Source: JAFNAG01 sp041501225 (GTDB lineage: Bacteria; Acidobacteriota; UBA6911). Taken from it: a DNA stretch of 19,234 bases. The translations under genes were made by a program, and so were the position numbers. Below are positions 5,747 to 15,134 of the stretch, piece by piece (the stretch's first letter is position 1; each line of letters starts with the position of its first letter). The DNA lies in contig JBGQNR010000119.1 of NCBI GenBank assembly GCA_041501225.1, forward strand, positions 1-19,234. The letters are read 5' to 3'. The notes under the pieces are model-generated. The model was not told the origin of the DNA. It ran no database searches and saw only the letters and a program-made list of their open reading frames with translations.

Positions 5747-7347
5747 GAGCTCTGATCTCCTATATCCGGAACAAACAGCCCCAGTCCGAAGTGCGACGAA
5801 TGCCCCAGACATATCGGGCCACGCACGGGATGAGGAAATGTGATGCGGAACGCACCAGCGCTTCGTCGCCCACCGTCGTCGCCGCGTTTTTGGCGGAGGC
5901 GTTTGAATTCGATGGGACGAAGGTTGCGCGGGCCGACCCGGAAGACACCGTTTTGATCCACAAGCGCTTTTATCTTGATTGCATCAAGGGACAAGTCAAT
6001 CAGCTCCGGGCGCCGGTGAAGGAACCTTATCAATTCTTCGCGCAGGACTGCAGCGAGGAAGTTTTGCTGGCAGTGCCACATTTCTGCGGGATCGCGTTTC
6101 GTGCCTCGCTTCTTGAGGTGGCGCGGGGCAAGGAACGGCGTGGCGGAAATCCATACCTTTGAAGGGTGCAGCAGCGAGGGCTGGTAGTCGTCGAGCCGAC
6201 CCAAGCCGAGCAGCAGCACGCGTAGGGGATGGCCTGACTCTTCCCGCTCGCGGCTTTTCAATTCGCTCAAGCGGTCGAGGACATTCAGTTCGCAGTTGCC
6301 AAAACCGTCGGTTGCGACGAGGGTGATATGATCAAGTCGGCCATCGCCATCTTCATCCGTGGGCAGGTAATAGGCATGTCCATGGCCCTGCAACGGTTGG
6401 CCGTCGGAGGCCTTGCCCGAAAAGATCGTGGAGCACCCCCGCGAACCGCCAGGAGCAGGAAATCTTCGTCCGTAGGTGCCCATCAACATTCGCCGGGCCG
6501 ACTCCGCGACGGGCAGCGCCTCGGTGACGAGCGGTAACACGGTCGAATCCAAAGCGAATCGCGCCACCTGCATCTTACGTTCTATATTCGGGCGGGAAAT
6601 GCGGCGCGCCGGCTCCACTTTGAAGCAATCCCATCGCCTCCCGTAGGCAACCCAGCGCGAACCGGGCGGATCGGACCATTTCTCCGCATGCAACGCCAGC
6701 GTTTCCATGCACAGATGCCAGTCGGGATCGTAGAGCGGCGTGTGTTTGGGCGTGTGTTCGTTGCCCAAAGCGGTGTCAGGATCAGCGCACAATACGCGCA
6801 CAATCTCGGCGTCCGATGGGATTGCCTCGCCGGTGGTCGGGCGACAGTTCACTTCTGCCAGCGCCTCGGCAGCCTCGCGTTCGTCGAGCAGACGGGCGCT
6901 GCACCAAGACTCGGCACGGCCGAAGAAGTTGAGATGGTCCAGGATTGCCGCCAGTTGTTCACGCTGTCGGGTTGGAAGCGTTGCGTCCTGCCAGAGCATC
7001 ACGACACGCGCGTCGCGCGGGAGACTCACGAATGCGTCGATCACCAGCGTCTTGGCTTTTTCTGGTTCTGCCGGTTTCCACCCTTTGAACCACGGCATGT
7101 AATGGCGTGTATGCCCCGCACTGGCCGGTGGCAGCACAAATTGCGGCGAGGTGATCAACCTGCTCAACAGCACCTCCACGTCCGGTTGACTAGGCTGTCC
7201 ATCCAGCTTGCGCTTCCACGTGGCCACCAGCGCCCGGAGAAATCGCCACGGCGATGGCGGCCATTCGGGTGCACCCTCGTTGACATGCCGTCCCCATGGC
7301 GTGGCATGGAAACGGCCCGAAGGAAAGCAGAGGATAATGCCGATCAT
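5743..7347 (-). CDS. csb2: Type I-G Csb2, Cas5-Cas6 fusion (GSU0054 family)
   Basis: This 534-residue protein is the I-G subunit combining Cas5, which caps the crRNA 5' end, with a Cas6-like processing nuclease. The N-terminal part shows the family opening FHATPWGRHVNEGAPEWPPS followed by PWRFLRALVA. A central HGHAYYLPTDEDGDGRLDH motif is characteristic. The C-terminus (GPICLGHSSHFGLGLFVP) is the glycine-rich RAMP end, with histidines that may serve in cleavage. It overlaps csb1 by 4 nt upstream and the Cas10-like relict by 4 nt downstream. It would cut the palindromic repeat hairpin of the array. Confidence 0.93.
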   Translation of the reverse strand: MIGIILCFPSGRFHATPWGRHVNEGAPEWPPSPWRFLRALVATWKRKLDGQPSQPDVEVLLSRLITSPQFVLPPASAGHTRHYMPWFKGWKPAEPEKAKTLVIDAFVSLPRDARVVMLWQDATLPTRQREQLAAILDHLNFFGRAESWCSARLLDEREAAEALAEVNCRPTTGEAIPSDAEIVRVLCADPDTALGNEHTPKHTPLYDPDWHLCMETLALHAEKWSDPPGSRWVAYGRRWDCFKVEPARRISRPNIERKMQVARFALDSTVLPLVTEALPVAESARRMLMGTYGRRFPAPGGSRGCSTIFSGKASDGQPLQGHGHAYYLPTDEDGDGRLDHITLVATDGFGNCELNVLDRLSELKSREREESGHPLRVLLLGLGRLDDYQPSLLHPSKVWISATPFLAPRHLKKRGTKRDPAEMWHCQQNFLAAVLREELIRFLHRRPELIDLSLDAIKIKALVDQNGVFRVGPRNLRPIEFKRLRQKRGDDGGRRSAGAFRITFPHPVRGPICLGHSSHFGLGLFVPDIGDQSS

Positions 7348-8639
7348 TCTTGACCCTCCTTGTCCTGATCGGAGTGCTGTTTTTCGCCTTCGAACGGCTC
7401 CGTGACTTGTTTCAACGCATCATCAATGGCCTTGCACACTTCAGGTGCCATAGCGAACAGTGCCTTTGTTTTCTCGGCTAGGTCCGCTGTTAACCCTCTA
7501 AGGAATGTCAACTGCGGTGCTTTCTTCGATGTCCCCTTCTTGAATTTGACTAATCTCTTAAGATCTTCCGGTATGCTTGGATCCGAACTATCTGAGGGAA
7601 GGTCAACTGTCGCCTTTGCCGTTGCTGCGGCTTCCCATTTCACAGGCATAACCTCAGCAAACAGTTTGGCTTTTGCACACGAATCAATGAGACGCTTGCA
7701 CTCAGTTAACAAATCAGTTTCCGGCGGAACGGTGAACCCGGTGGGCTGGGTGACGTTCATTTCGCCTTCAGGCTTGAGGTCGCAGGCCGTGCGCAAACGC
7801 AATCCAGTGGAGAGAAAACGGCGGATTTTGAACAGCGCTAGCGCAATGAGCAATCGCGTCGCGTCATCTCCAAGACCGTAGCCGCGAAGCAATGCCAGAT
7901 CGAGGTTGAAGTAAACTTTGATCTTCCCTACGAACTCAGTGCGATGGAACGGGACATTGCCATATCCCGTCTTCGCATCGAGACCGATGACCTTGGGACT
8001 GGGCAAGATGTGATCAAACTTTGCGCCCCCGTTTTCAGCCGGACGCACTCCCGTTGCTTCGATAAAACCGGAAAGTGCTCTGGTCATACGTAGCCGACCC
8101 GCGACCTTCTCAAGAAAGACGCCATGGATCACGGAGTTTGGATCCCATCTGAAAATCGCCCGGTAGAACTTGCGAAAATCAAGTACGCCCGGTACGTCGG
8201 CTTCCTCAACTTCTTCATCGCCTTTCTTCTTTCTTTTCTGTGTGGGCTTCAGTCCAAGATCGTTCATGAAGGCTTCCCGGAATTTCTTGCTCGCTTCTGT
8301 TTCCCGGCCTTCCCAGATATACGGCGAGTTGAGCCGGTGGAATTCCTTGAGTGTATTGGTTTTTCCCAGGTCGCCACAGTCGATGCGAACATAAGGCAAC
8401 CCCTTCAGTTCTGGAATCAGATCGTCGTTGGCCTCATCCCAGCAGGCCAGTTCCAAGCGGTTGGCGACAGATTGGGCGGATTCCACCAGCAACATCTCCG
8501 TGCCATCAGGCAAGGCGTATCGGCCTGCGCCTAAATCGGGGAAGCCGGTGGGTTGGAATCGGTCGCCTTGTAGCGGACGAAGCGCCACTTCCATCAGCAA
8601 GCGCGAGCTTTTTTCCAGTGTGGCATAGTCAATAGGCAT
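7344..8639 (-). CDS. csb1: Type I-G Csb1, Cas7 family (GSU0053 family)
   Basis: The 431-residue protein is the Cas7-type backbone that polymerises along the crRNA spacer. The N-terminal region has the Csb1 pattern ALRPLQGDRFQPTGFPDLGA and VESAQSVANRLE (residues about 53-63). The start has a strong Shine-Dalgarno AAGGAG (8649-8654) 9 nt before the ATG, the best in the operon. This fits the need for many copies of this subunit per complex. The 27 nt gap after csx17 holds that site. Its end overlaps csb2 by 4 nt. Confidence 0.94.
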   Translation of the reverse strand: MPIDYATLEKSSRLLMEVALRPLQGDRFQPTGFPDLGAGRYALPDGTEMLLVESAQSVANRLELACWDEANDDLIPELKGLPYVRIDCGDLGKTNTLKEFHRLNSPYIWEGRETEASKKFREAFMNDLGLKPTQKRKKKGDEEVEEADVPGVLDFRKFYRAIFRWDPNSVIHGVFLEKVAGRLRMTRALSGFIEATGVRPAENGGAKFDHILPSPKVIGLDAKTGYGNVPFHRTEFVGKIKVYFNLDLALLRGYGLGDDATRLLIALALFKIRRFLSTGLRLRTACDLKPEGEMNVTQPTGFTVPPETDLLTECKRLIDSCAKAKLFAEVMPVKWEAAATAKATVDLPSDSSDPSIPEDLKRLVKFKKGTSKKAPQLTFLRGLTADLAEKTKALFAMAPEVCKAIDDALKQVTEPFEGEKQHSDQDKEGQE

Positions 8640-8666
8640 GGGGGGTATCTCCTTTTGTTATGTGGT

Positions 8667-11003
8667 TTATGGTTTAGTAGCGGCTTCGCGTAAGACAAGC
8701 TCACGGAGCCGGCCAACGGATGGGTAACTCAACGGCAACAATAGCGCGGCAGCTAGCCGCTGGCCATCGTTGCCCAGGTACTCCAACTCCTGCCAATCGG
8801 CGTCGCGCAAAACAGCACCACTGCGTGGATGTGCGAGCGGCGACAAACCGGAGGCACGCAATCGGCGCATGGCGATCCGGCAGGCTTCGCCGACATGGCC
8901 GGCGGTGAGGAGTGTTACGATGGACGGACTGCCTTTGATATTCACCGAAAGTCCGGTTGTCGTGAGTAGCTGCGGCAGGAACAAGAGCTTCAGCAGTGCA
9001 TAAGCACGCGGCAACAACGGTACGTCGGTGTCTTCAGTCTGGCAGTTAGACATGCCGGATGTTTGCGGGAACAGCATCAAGCCCCACAGCAGGTCCTCGA
9101 TGCGCCGCTCATCGAGTTCACGCGCCAGAAACCGGCTGACAGTGTTGAGCGATGTAAAATTGGCGGCAGCCAATGGAAGACTGGCGCAAGCGTTCCTTTC
9201 GCCATCCATCAGCCGGCGGCGCAGCACAGCGGCGAGGTTAGATGATAGATCGCCTGAACTCCACACCACGGCGCGATCCCTTTCGGCCCACTTCGCGGCG
9301 AGTCTTTCGTTGTCGCCGCGCCATACCACGACGGGTTCGATGTTGGAGCGCAACGAGCCTATTTTCCAGTCCCCGTCGTAGATACCAGACAAAGCCAGCG
9401 CAATTTCAAACTCAGGTGTGTTGTCCCTGGCTGCAGCGATCCAATCCGCGGATAAGCCGGCGATGGGCGAGGTTGTGCGCTTACCGATTTTGCCTGCGGA
9501 CAACGCCAGTTCGTGCTCGGCGCGACCCAATGCTACGACGATTGCCTGGAAAAATGTCGGGCCGCCATACTGGCAGAACTCGAAGGTGGCTTCGTCGATG
9601 TTCCGCAAAGCGGTCTGGAATCGTGGCGGTGACTTGTCGCCACACGCGTCACGAAAGGCGTTCAGCCAGCTATCGAATTGGCGAAGCAGATCCACATCCT
9701 CGACCTTTCGAGTGGCACACTTTCCCAGGGAATTGGCCAGATAATTGTCGCCGAGCCGCCTTTGGAATTCGTATCGGACAAAACCAGTGAACCCACGGTC
9801 AACTCCAAGCGACGCGGCGGCGCGGGCGAAATCCACGGCTGTTCGCGCTGAGCGTCTGCCGAGTTCGGCGCGACCTTCGCCAAGTAAGGACTTGAGTTCG
9901 CGGACGGAGCATGGTCGTTGCCACATCGGCAGCCACAACTCCCCGCGCGTATCATCAACTCCTGCCGATGCAAAGCCAACTGAGCTGGAATCCGTAGAAA
10001 ATGGAAACGCAGCCGTCTCGCGATCAGCGCCGAGGCGTTTGGCTACTGCGCCACCCAGGAGTAACGCACCTTCGATCATCAAGATGTAGTCCCAAGGATT
10101 CAAGAATGGCTCTGCAATCAGCCCTTGTCCCATGTTCGCGTTGCCCGCCTTGCCCGGGTCGAACTGATCCACGCTATAATCCAAAAGACCTCTCGCTGCT
10201 TCGGACCAAAGAGCCGCGCAGAGCCATGCGGCTGATTGTGGACTGGCTCTGGCCGTGTCGCTCAACGGGATGACGGTGGGCAGCAACTGCATGAAGCGGG
10301 CGGAGAAATCGCTGTTGCCGATGTTGCCTCCTGAGCCAAGAACAGGCGCTTCCGTGCGGTTTTTCTTTTGGCCTGTTAGTAGAACAATCGCCGAATCCAG
10401 CCATGGGAGTGACTCGTCGTCGAGAACTTTGCCTCGCATCTGGACAAGAAACTCATCCTTGTCTGCTTTTCCCAATGAAATCGTCCGCCCGTCGATCTCG
10501 AACAAGAGAAGGGAGTCGAAAAACTTTTTGATGACCTCTTTATGCTTATTTGCGCTCCATCCCTCCCGGTTCGCGTGGTTTTCGATTTCCACGAGCTTTG
10601 CGTCAAGATCGACGGGTTTTCCAAATCTCGCCAGTGCCGTCTTCGTGGACATCAGTTGCTTCCGATAAGGTTCAAACCTAGCCGAAGTGGACGCTACGAT
10701 CGCCTCCAGCGCTTCGACCACATCGCGCTCCTTGAAGCGGCGCGTCTTCGGATCCCATTTCTTGTAGAACCCTGAGCCGCCATTCCAAGGGGCAACTATG
10801 GGCGTCGGCTGATAACGATGCAGAAAGAAATCTTTGAGAGCACTGCGATCGAGTTTGCAGTGCAACACGAACACATCATTGCGCCAGCAACCGCGCGCTT
10901 CCAGGTCGCCTTGTTCGCTGACGAGACGCAGGACGCCGAGCGCCTTGAGGTAGTTCATCAGCGGTTCGGGGGGGCAACCGTTCAAGATCAATGGCTCAGG
11001 CAT
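8667..11003 (-). CDS. csx17: Type I-G Csx17, Cas8-type large subunit
   Basis: From the ATG at 11001-11003 the protein has 778 residues and begins MPEPLILNGCPPEPLMNYLK then ALGVLRLVSEQGD, the conserved Csx17 opening. Another family trait is the PWNGGSGFYKKWD stretch near residue 75. Csx17 is the Cas8-like subunit thought to recognise the PAM and to recruit Cas3. The start overlaps the cas3 stop by 8 nt (ATGCCTGA), indicating coupling. A longer in-frame reading into cas3 yields no Csx17-like residues and was rejected. Confidence 0.93.
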   Translation of the reverse strand: MPEPLILNGCPPEPLMNYLKALGVLRLVSEQGDLEARGCWRNDVFVLHCKLDRSALKDFFLHRYQPTPIVAPWNGGSGFYKKWDPKTRRFKERDVVEALEAIVASTSARFEPYRKQLMSTKTALARFGKPVDLDAKLVEIENHANREGWSANKHKEVIKKFFDSLLLFEIDGRTISLGKADKDEFLVQMRGKVLDDESLPWLDSAIVLLTGQKKNRTEAPVLGSGGNIGNSDFSARFMQLLPTVIPLSDTARASPQSAAWLCAALWSEAARGLLDYSVDQFDPGKAGNANMGQGLIAEPFLNPWDYILMIEGALLLGGAVAKRLGADRETAAFPFSTDSSSVGFASAGVDDTRGELWLPMWQRPCSVRELKSLLGEGRAELGRRSARTAVDFARAAASLGVDRGFTGFVRYEFQRRLGDNYLANSLGKCATRKVEDVDLLRQFDSWLNAFRDACGDKSPPRFQTALRNIDEATFEFCQYGGPTFFQAIVVALGRAEHELALSAGKIGKRTTSPIAGLSADWIAAARDNTPEFEIALALSGIYDGDWKIGSLRSNIEPVVVWRGDNERLAAKWAERDRAVVWSSGDLSSNLAAVLRRRLMDGERNACASLPLAAANFTSLNTVSRFLARELDERRIEDLLWGLMLFPQTSGMSNCQTEDTDVPLLPRAYALLKLLFLPQLLTTTGLSVNIKGSPSIVTLLTAGHVGEACRIAMRRLRASGLSPLAHPRSGAVLRDADWQELEYLGNDGQRLAAALLLPLSYPSVGRLRELVLREAATKP

Positions 11004-13506
11004 TGTTGGCCTCCGGTGGGTTGGTGGCTTGGCTGGCGCGCATGTCGGCGGCGCGCAGAATCGCTTCCAAATAGGCGAGGCGGACTGGGCCGAGTTTGTC
11101 GCGCAATCGCAACGTCCTGTCCGCCCAGCTTGGCTGCTCCTCAAAGGGCGGTTGCTCACACAGACCCAGTTCCATCGGTTCGAGCGACAGTTCGACCGCG
11201 GCAGCGATCACATTGCCGCCGAGATCGGTCTCGGGCAGTTTATCCTTGTCCCGAACGCCGCGCGCAAAACGGAGGTTGCCCGGTGGAACGTCCTCTTCAG
11301 GCAAAGACCGGATGGAGAGCCGCACCTTGCCGTGGTGCGCAGCAACCAGATAAGCGGCAAGATCGCGCAGCTCTAAGGTTATTTGGTCATCCCGCGTCAT
11401 CAATACCGCCAGTGCCGAAGCCAATTCATGCCGGAAATGACGCCGGTAATTTTCACTCCGATTTCGTCCTTTCAGCCAAGCACCGGGAGGCGCTTTTGCC
11501 GGATAACCGCCGTGCAGCAAATTGGCGGCCTGCGCCGTCGCGAGAGCGTCGGGTTTTAGCTTGGCCAGAAACGATGAGTGTGCTTTGCCGCGATCATGCC
11601 AGCGGGCAGCCAGCTTTAAGGCAACCGCTTCGGCAATCTCCAGTTGCGAGAGGATCGCCTCCAATTTACGGCAGACCCAGTCAGTGTGCTCGGCGATGGA
11701 TTGCCAAGTGAAATGCGAGAGTGGGTCGGCATCGTTGGCGTCGAGCGGCGGTGTGGACTGGGGCTGGGCAAGCACGATCACGGTCCTAGGAGCCTTCACG
11801 TCCCATCCAAACTCTGGCGTGTATCCGCCTGCCGTGGCGTGGAGCAAATAAATCTGGCCGGGAAAGATGCGGTTGGTTTCAACCGGCAGCCACTCTTTAT
11901 CGAGATAGTCCCAGCGGAATGCAAGTTTGCGCCGTTGACTGTCATTGGTAAAGTCACGGAACTCGCCCACTGGCGCGGCGCAAAGTTCTTCGCGGCGTGG
12001 GCCGTCCATGTTTTCCGGTGGCTGCTGGTCGGGGGACCATTCGCGCCAGAACACCTGCACGTTGCACTCTTCGACTTCGCGCACGTAGCGCTCAATATCT
12101 ATATCGTTTCCCGCGAGGTCTGGCGTCGTGTCGAACAATTCGACGAAGTCTTTGTAGCGGAGCACGTGTCCGTGCTGATACGGCAGAGTGACATTCAGTT
12201 GCTCCAGTGACGCGGAACCGACATCTTGGCAGTGTAGGAGAAGGTCGCGGGATTGCTGGAGTTCGGCGGTCTGGTAGGGAACGCTGAGTATGGCGTGCTT
12301 CTTGTCATCGGTTGGCAGATCGATCCAGAACACCTGCGCCTTGCCGTTTTCCGTGCCGCGCCGGTTGCAGCGGCCAAACCGCTGCACCAGCGATGCCCAC
12401 GGCGCCAGTTCGGTGAACAACGTCGTAGCGCTGACATCGACGCCTGCTTCCACTACTTGTGTGCTGACGACGATCATTCCGTCCTTGCCCGGCTCAGCCA
12501 GCAAGCGGTTCACTTGTTGGCGACGCTCGTCGGGGCGAAAGCGCGAATGAATCAGCACCAACTCTGGCCTCGGCTCAGCTGATTTCGCGGCATGCTGAAG
12601 CTGCTGAACCAAATCGCGCGCCCTCTTGACCGTGTTTACGATAACCAGGGTACGGCCGCCGGCGCGCTGGTGTGCCTTAAAGATCTCAGTGGCCAGCCCA
12701 TTTGAGTTGTCCATGCGCGCCGTGGCGGGCTGTACGGGCTTGCGTGCTTCCCGTCGTTGACAGACCTGGTCATTTTTGAGGTCAGGGTCAATGATCTGGA
12801 CCAGCGACAGCCCTTCCGGATCAGCAAAGTCGACCGTCTTCAGCCAATCCTTCCGAAGCGTCGCGGACATCCACAGGCTGGCGCAACCTTTCTGACCGAG
12901 TCGATTGCGAAACGCCTCGAGTTGGGCGGTCGTAGCCAGCCCGCTACCCATCAACTGGATTTCATCAAACACCCACATACAGTCTCTGTTTAGCAAACCG
13001 AAGTGCATCGGCCAACGGTAACGGCTCATCGCATACCCGCGGTTAAGGGCCCGGGAGAGAAGCATGTCCTGTGTGCCGATCAGGATTGCATCCCGCTCCG
13101 GATACATGTCCCAATCCCGGTCAACGTCGCCGCCCATGAGCATGTGAACGCGGATCTTCTTCGGATCATCGTCCCCGGCCCAGGGATCATAGGCATGAGC
13201 CGGAGGGTCTCCTGTGCGCCCACCGAGCCGGCCTAAATTGCCCAGCCATGAAACGGCGCAGGCGTGAGTTTGTTCCACGAGCACACGCATGGGGAGGCAA
13301 TAAACAAGGCGCCGCGGGGTTTGAGCTTGAATCTCCTTTCCGGCGAATCGTCTGCGCCACAACCATGCAAGGATTGCGCCTGCTGTCTTCCCTAATCCCG
13401 TCGGAATGTCCAGCAACTCCGGCATAGGATCGGCGGTCGCCAACGCTTTCTGATAGGGATAGGGAGCGTGTGTTGTCGCCTGCTTGAAAAACTCAGCAAA
13501 TTCCAT
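10996..13506 (-). CDS. cas3: CRISPR-associated helicase-nuclease Cas3, HD domain at C-terminus
   Basis: The 836-residue protein unwinds and degrades target DNA once the surveillance complex binds. The helicase comes first: Walker A DIPTGLGKT (K40, T41), DEIQ box at 181-184, SAT at 214-216, and QRFGRCNRRG at about 375-384. The HD nuclease follows, with H607, H637-D638 (ARWHDRGKAH), H693, H724-H725 (AAHHGK) and D821. Helicase-then-HD is the reverse of most Cas3 proteins and is characteristic of type I-G. The ATG at 13504-13506 is preferred because GAGG stands 7 nt before it; a start at 13548 would add 14 unremarkable residues. It is the first gene of the operon. Confidence 0.95.
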   Translation of the reverse strand: MEFAEFFKQATTHAPYPYQKALATADPMPELLDIPTGLGKTAGAILAWLWRRRFAGKEIQAQTPRRLVYCLPMRVLVEQTHACAVSWLGNLGRLGGRTGDPPAHAYDPWAGDDDPKKIRVHMLMGGDVDRDWDMYPERDAILIGTQDMLLSRALNRGYAMSRYRWPMHFGLLNRDCMWVFDEIQLMGSGLATTAQLEAFRNRLGQKGCASLWMSATLRKDWLKTVDFADPEGLSLVQIIDPDLKNDQVCQRREARKPVQPATARMDNSNGLATEIFKAHQRAGGRTLVIVNTVKRARDLVQQLQHAAKSAEPRPELVLIHSRFRPDERRQQVNRLLAEPGKDGMIVVSTQVVEAGVDVSATTLFTELAPWASLVQRFGRCNRRGTENGKAQVFWIDLPTDDKKHAILSVPYQTAELQQSRDLLLHCQDVGSASLEQLNVTLPYQHGHVLRYKDFVELFDTTPDLAGNDIDIERYVREVEECNVQVFWREWSPDQQPPENMDGPRREELCAAPVGEFRDFTNDSQRRKLAFRWDYLDKEWLPVETNRIFPGQIYLLHATAGGYTPEFGWDVKAPRTVIVLAQPQSTPPLDANDADPLSHFTWQSIAEHTDWVCRKLEAILSQLEIAEAVALKLAARWHDRGKAHSSFLAKLKPDALATAQAANLLHGGYPAKAPPGAWLKGRNRSENYRRHFRHELASALAVLMTRDDQITLELRDLAAYLVAAHHGKVRLSIRSLPEEDVPPGNLRFARGVRDKDKLPETDLGGNVIAAAVELSLEPMELGLCEQPPFEEQPSWADRTLRLRDKLGPVRLAYLEAILRAADMRASQATNPPEANNA

Positions 13507-13831
13507 CCGATCGCCTCTCTTTCCGCTAAAGGAAACCGCATCCAGCATGCGCCACGATTTGACGTTCTCATGTGCCGATGCTCAGACCATGCGGTTTATG
13601 CCTCTCTATGCAATCCCATGAAAGGCAGGATTTCAGTTGCAGCCCCTTGGCTGGCATTCCTTCCCATTCAGCATCTGTCGACAAATCCGCTATCGAAACA
13701 ATCCGGAAGGCGCCTCCGTTGCTTCGGCAAATAGCCTCCAGCGCCGTCGATCGCAGGCGTGCCGTAGACCCTGCTGTCCCGGACACGGCCGACAATTGCA
13801 TCCTAATTCTCGACAGTGACAGATGGGGTCA
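13507..13831 (-). promoter_or_regulatory. Regulatory gap upstream of the cas interference operon
   Basis: This 325 bp stretch between the WYL gene and cas3 has no convincing gene. It must hold the cas3 promoter unless the WYL gene is co-transcribed. I found no clear -35/-10 pair. It contains a short dyad TGTCC-G-GGACA and the end of the larger dyad at 13815-13833. A minus-strand frame (13568-13801, 77 codons) has no recognisable family and no proper Shine-Dalgarno. Confidence 0.4.
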
Positions 13832-13833
13832 CT
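13815..13833. promoter_or_regulatory. Dyad, candidate operator for the WYL regulator
   Basis: AGTGAC (13815-13820) and GTCACT (13828-13833) are perfect inverted arms separated by 7 nt, a 19 bp site with the size and symmetry of a dimeric repressor operator. It overlaps the stop codon of the WYL gene and lies upstream of cas3. Linking it to the WYL protein is an inference from position. Confidence 0.4.
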
Positions 13834-14806
13834 ATCCGATAAAAATCTTTTCCGCTTCCTTTTTAACCTTGTCTCGAAGCAAATCCGGGCTCACGACGCG
13901 CACGCCGGAGCCGAAGCTCAGGATCCAGCCGACCAGCTCCGGGGTGTCCGCGACGCGCAGGGTCATTTTCAGGGGGCCACCCTTGACCGGCGCGAGGTTC
14001 TGGCTGGGGTGCCATTCGCGGTCCTTGACCCAGGCGGCGGTCTTGCGGTCGAAGACAAGTTCCACGTCCACCGGGCGGCCGCGCATCACCACCAGCGCGT
14101 CCTGCACATACGCTTCCAGGTCAAAGCCGAGGGGGAGCTGGCAGGGGCGGTTCGTGATCGCCAGGCCGCGCACACGGTCCACCGCGAACATCCGCACCTC
14201 GCGGCGCGTGTGGCAGTAGCCGATCAAATACAGCGCGCCCGCGGTGTACCACAAGCGGTACGGATCGACGTGGCGGCGGCTGGTCGCGTTTCGCGACGCC
14301 GAGTAGTAGCGCATGTGCACGGTGCGCTTCAACTCGATCGCGCGTGAGAGCTGCTCGATCGTCTGCCGGTGCTCCTTGTAGGACTTGTGCGGGCCCATCC
14401 CCACCGACAGCCAGCCCCGCATCCGGCGGACATAGGCCAGCGCCTCCTGCGGCAGCGCCGCCGTGACCTTGTTCAGTGCCGCGTCCAGGGATTCCTTCAC
14501 GTGCGTGCCGTCCAGCGGCTTCATCAGGTCGCGGCTGAAAACCAGCGACATCAATTCCGTCGGGGAAAATGCGAGCGCAGGCGCCTTGAACCCTTCCACG
14601 AAGCGCCAGCGGGTACGGCCGTCGACGCGCTCCGGGTACAGCGGGAAATAAGCCTCCAGCGCCTCCAGATCACGCCGCACCGTGCGGGCATGGCATTTGT
14701 GGTCCGGGGGCAGCGAAGCGAGCAGCTCCTCCAATGTTGCGCCGCGCGAGCCCGCGAGCTTCGCGATCAAGAACCACTGGCGTTTCACCTGGTCGTTGCG
14801 CGACAT
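13832..14806 (-). CDS. WYL-domain transcriptional regulator
   Basis: From the ATG at 14804-14806 the protein has 324 residues. An N-terminal winged helix-turn-helix (about 5-70, including HARTVRRDLEALEAYFPLY) is followed by a WYL ligand-binding domain (about 150-220, HVDPYRLWYTAGALYLIGYC, where the family W-Y-L triad reads L-W-Y-T) and a C-terminal WCX extension. Such proteins control several defence loci; a WYL protein represses a type I-D CRISPR locus in Synechocystis. GGAG lies 10 nt before the start. It is the first gene in the cas direction, 325 bp upstream of cas3, and the likely regulator of this locus, either repressor or activator. Confidence 0.9.
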   Translation of the reverse strand: MSRNDQVKRQWFLIAKLAGSRGATLEELLASLPPDHKCHARTVRRDLEALEAYFPLYPERVDGRTRWRFVEGFKAPALAFSPTELMSLVFSRDLMKPLDGTHVKESLDAALNKVTAALPQEALAYVRRMRGWLSVGMGPHKSYKEHRQTIEQLSRAIELKRTVHMRYYSASRNATSRRHVDPYRLWYTAGALYLIGYCHTRREVRMFAVDRVRGLAITNRPCQLPLGFDLEAYVQDALVVMRGRPVDVELVFDRKTAAWVKDREWHPSQNLAPVKGGPLKMTLRVADTPELVGWILSFGSGVRVVSPDLLRDKVKKEAEKIFIG

Positions 14807-14922
14807 GGCCAACCGTCTCCGGATACAGACCGGCACCGACGCTCGTTGGGGGATTACGAGTGAGAAAATGGAGCGGGCTCAGGATAGCGCCGACCGAAGG
14901 CATTATCAATCGATTTGAGAGC

Positions 14923-14952
14923 GATATAGGACCTTGCGTGGTGCGCACTCAA
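14923..14952 (-). promoter_or_regulatory. Possible promoter of the WYL gene
   Basis: TTGAGT (14947-14952) and TATATC (14923-14928) are 18 nt apart on the minus strand, about 115 nt before the WYL ATG. The -35 box sits in the centre of an inverted repeat with arms TGCGC and GCGCA, which could be an operator. Both boxes are imperfect. Confidence 0.35.
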
Positions 14953-14981
14953 GCGCATGAAAACTAATGGCCTTTTTAAGG

Positions 14982-15032
14982 GCAGCCACGAAGGACACGA
15001 ATCGATAAGATTTTCGTGTCCTTCGTGGCTGC
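14982..15032. repeat. Perfect 20 bp inverted repeat, dispersed-repeat type
   Basis: Arms 14982-15001 and 15013-15032 are perfectly complementary over 20 bp with an 11 nt loop, and TTTT follows on the plus strand. The core (CACGAAGGACACGAA) is of a type I recall as scattered through several environmental genomes. Part of it (CTTCGTGGCTGC) recurs at 19142-19153. As a terminator it would serve no plus-strand gene inside the 328 bp gap between the WYL gene and the SEC-C gene, which otherwise holds only possible promoters. Confidence 0.7.
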
Positions 15033-15134
15033 TTTTGCAGTTTGGAGGCAACCGCTGCGGAAATTCGCATGGGCTGCCGGGAATCGGAGGGCGAAGCGGT
15101 TTTCCGCCTGCGCCTGCTGTGCTATAAAGAAGGC

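Noticed and set aside
10996..13506. Cas3 HD domain at the C-terminus considered as a novel rearrangement
   Set aside because: Helicase-then-HD order is the normal arrangement in type I-G Cas3.
13568..13801. 77-codon minus-strand frame between the WYL gene and cas3
   Set aside because: No recognisable domain and no usable ribosome site; it lies where the cas promoter should be.
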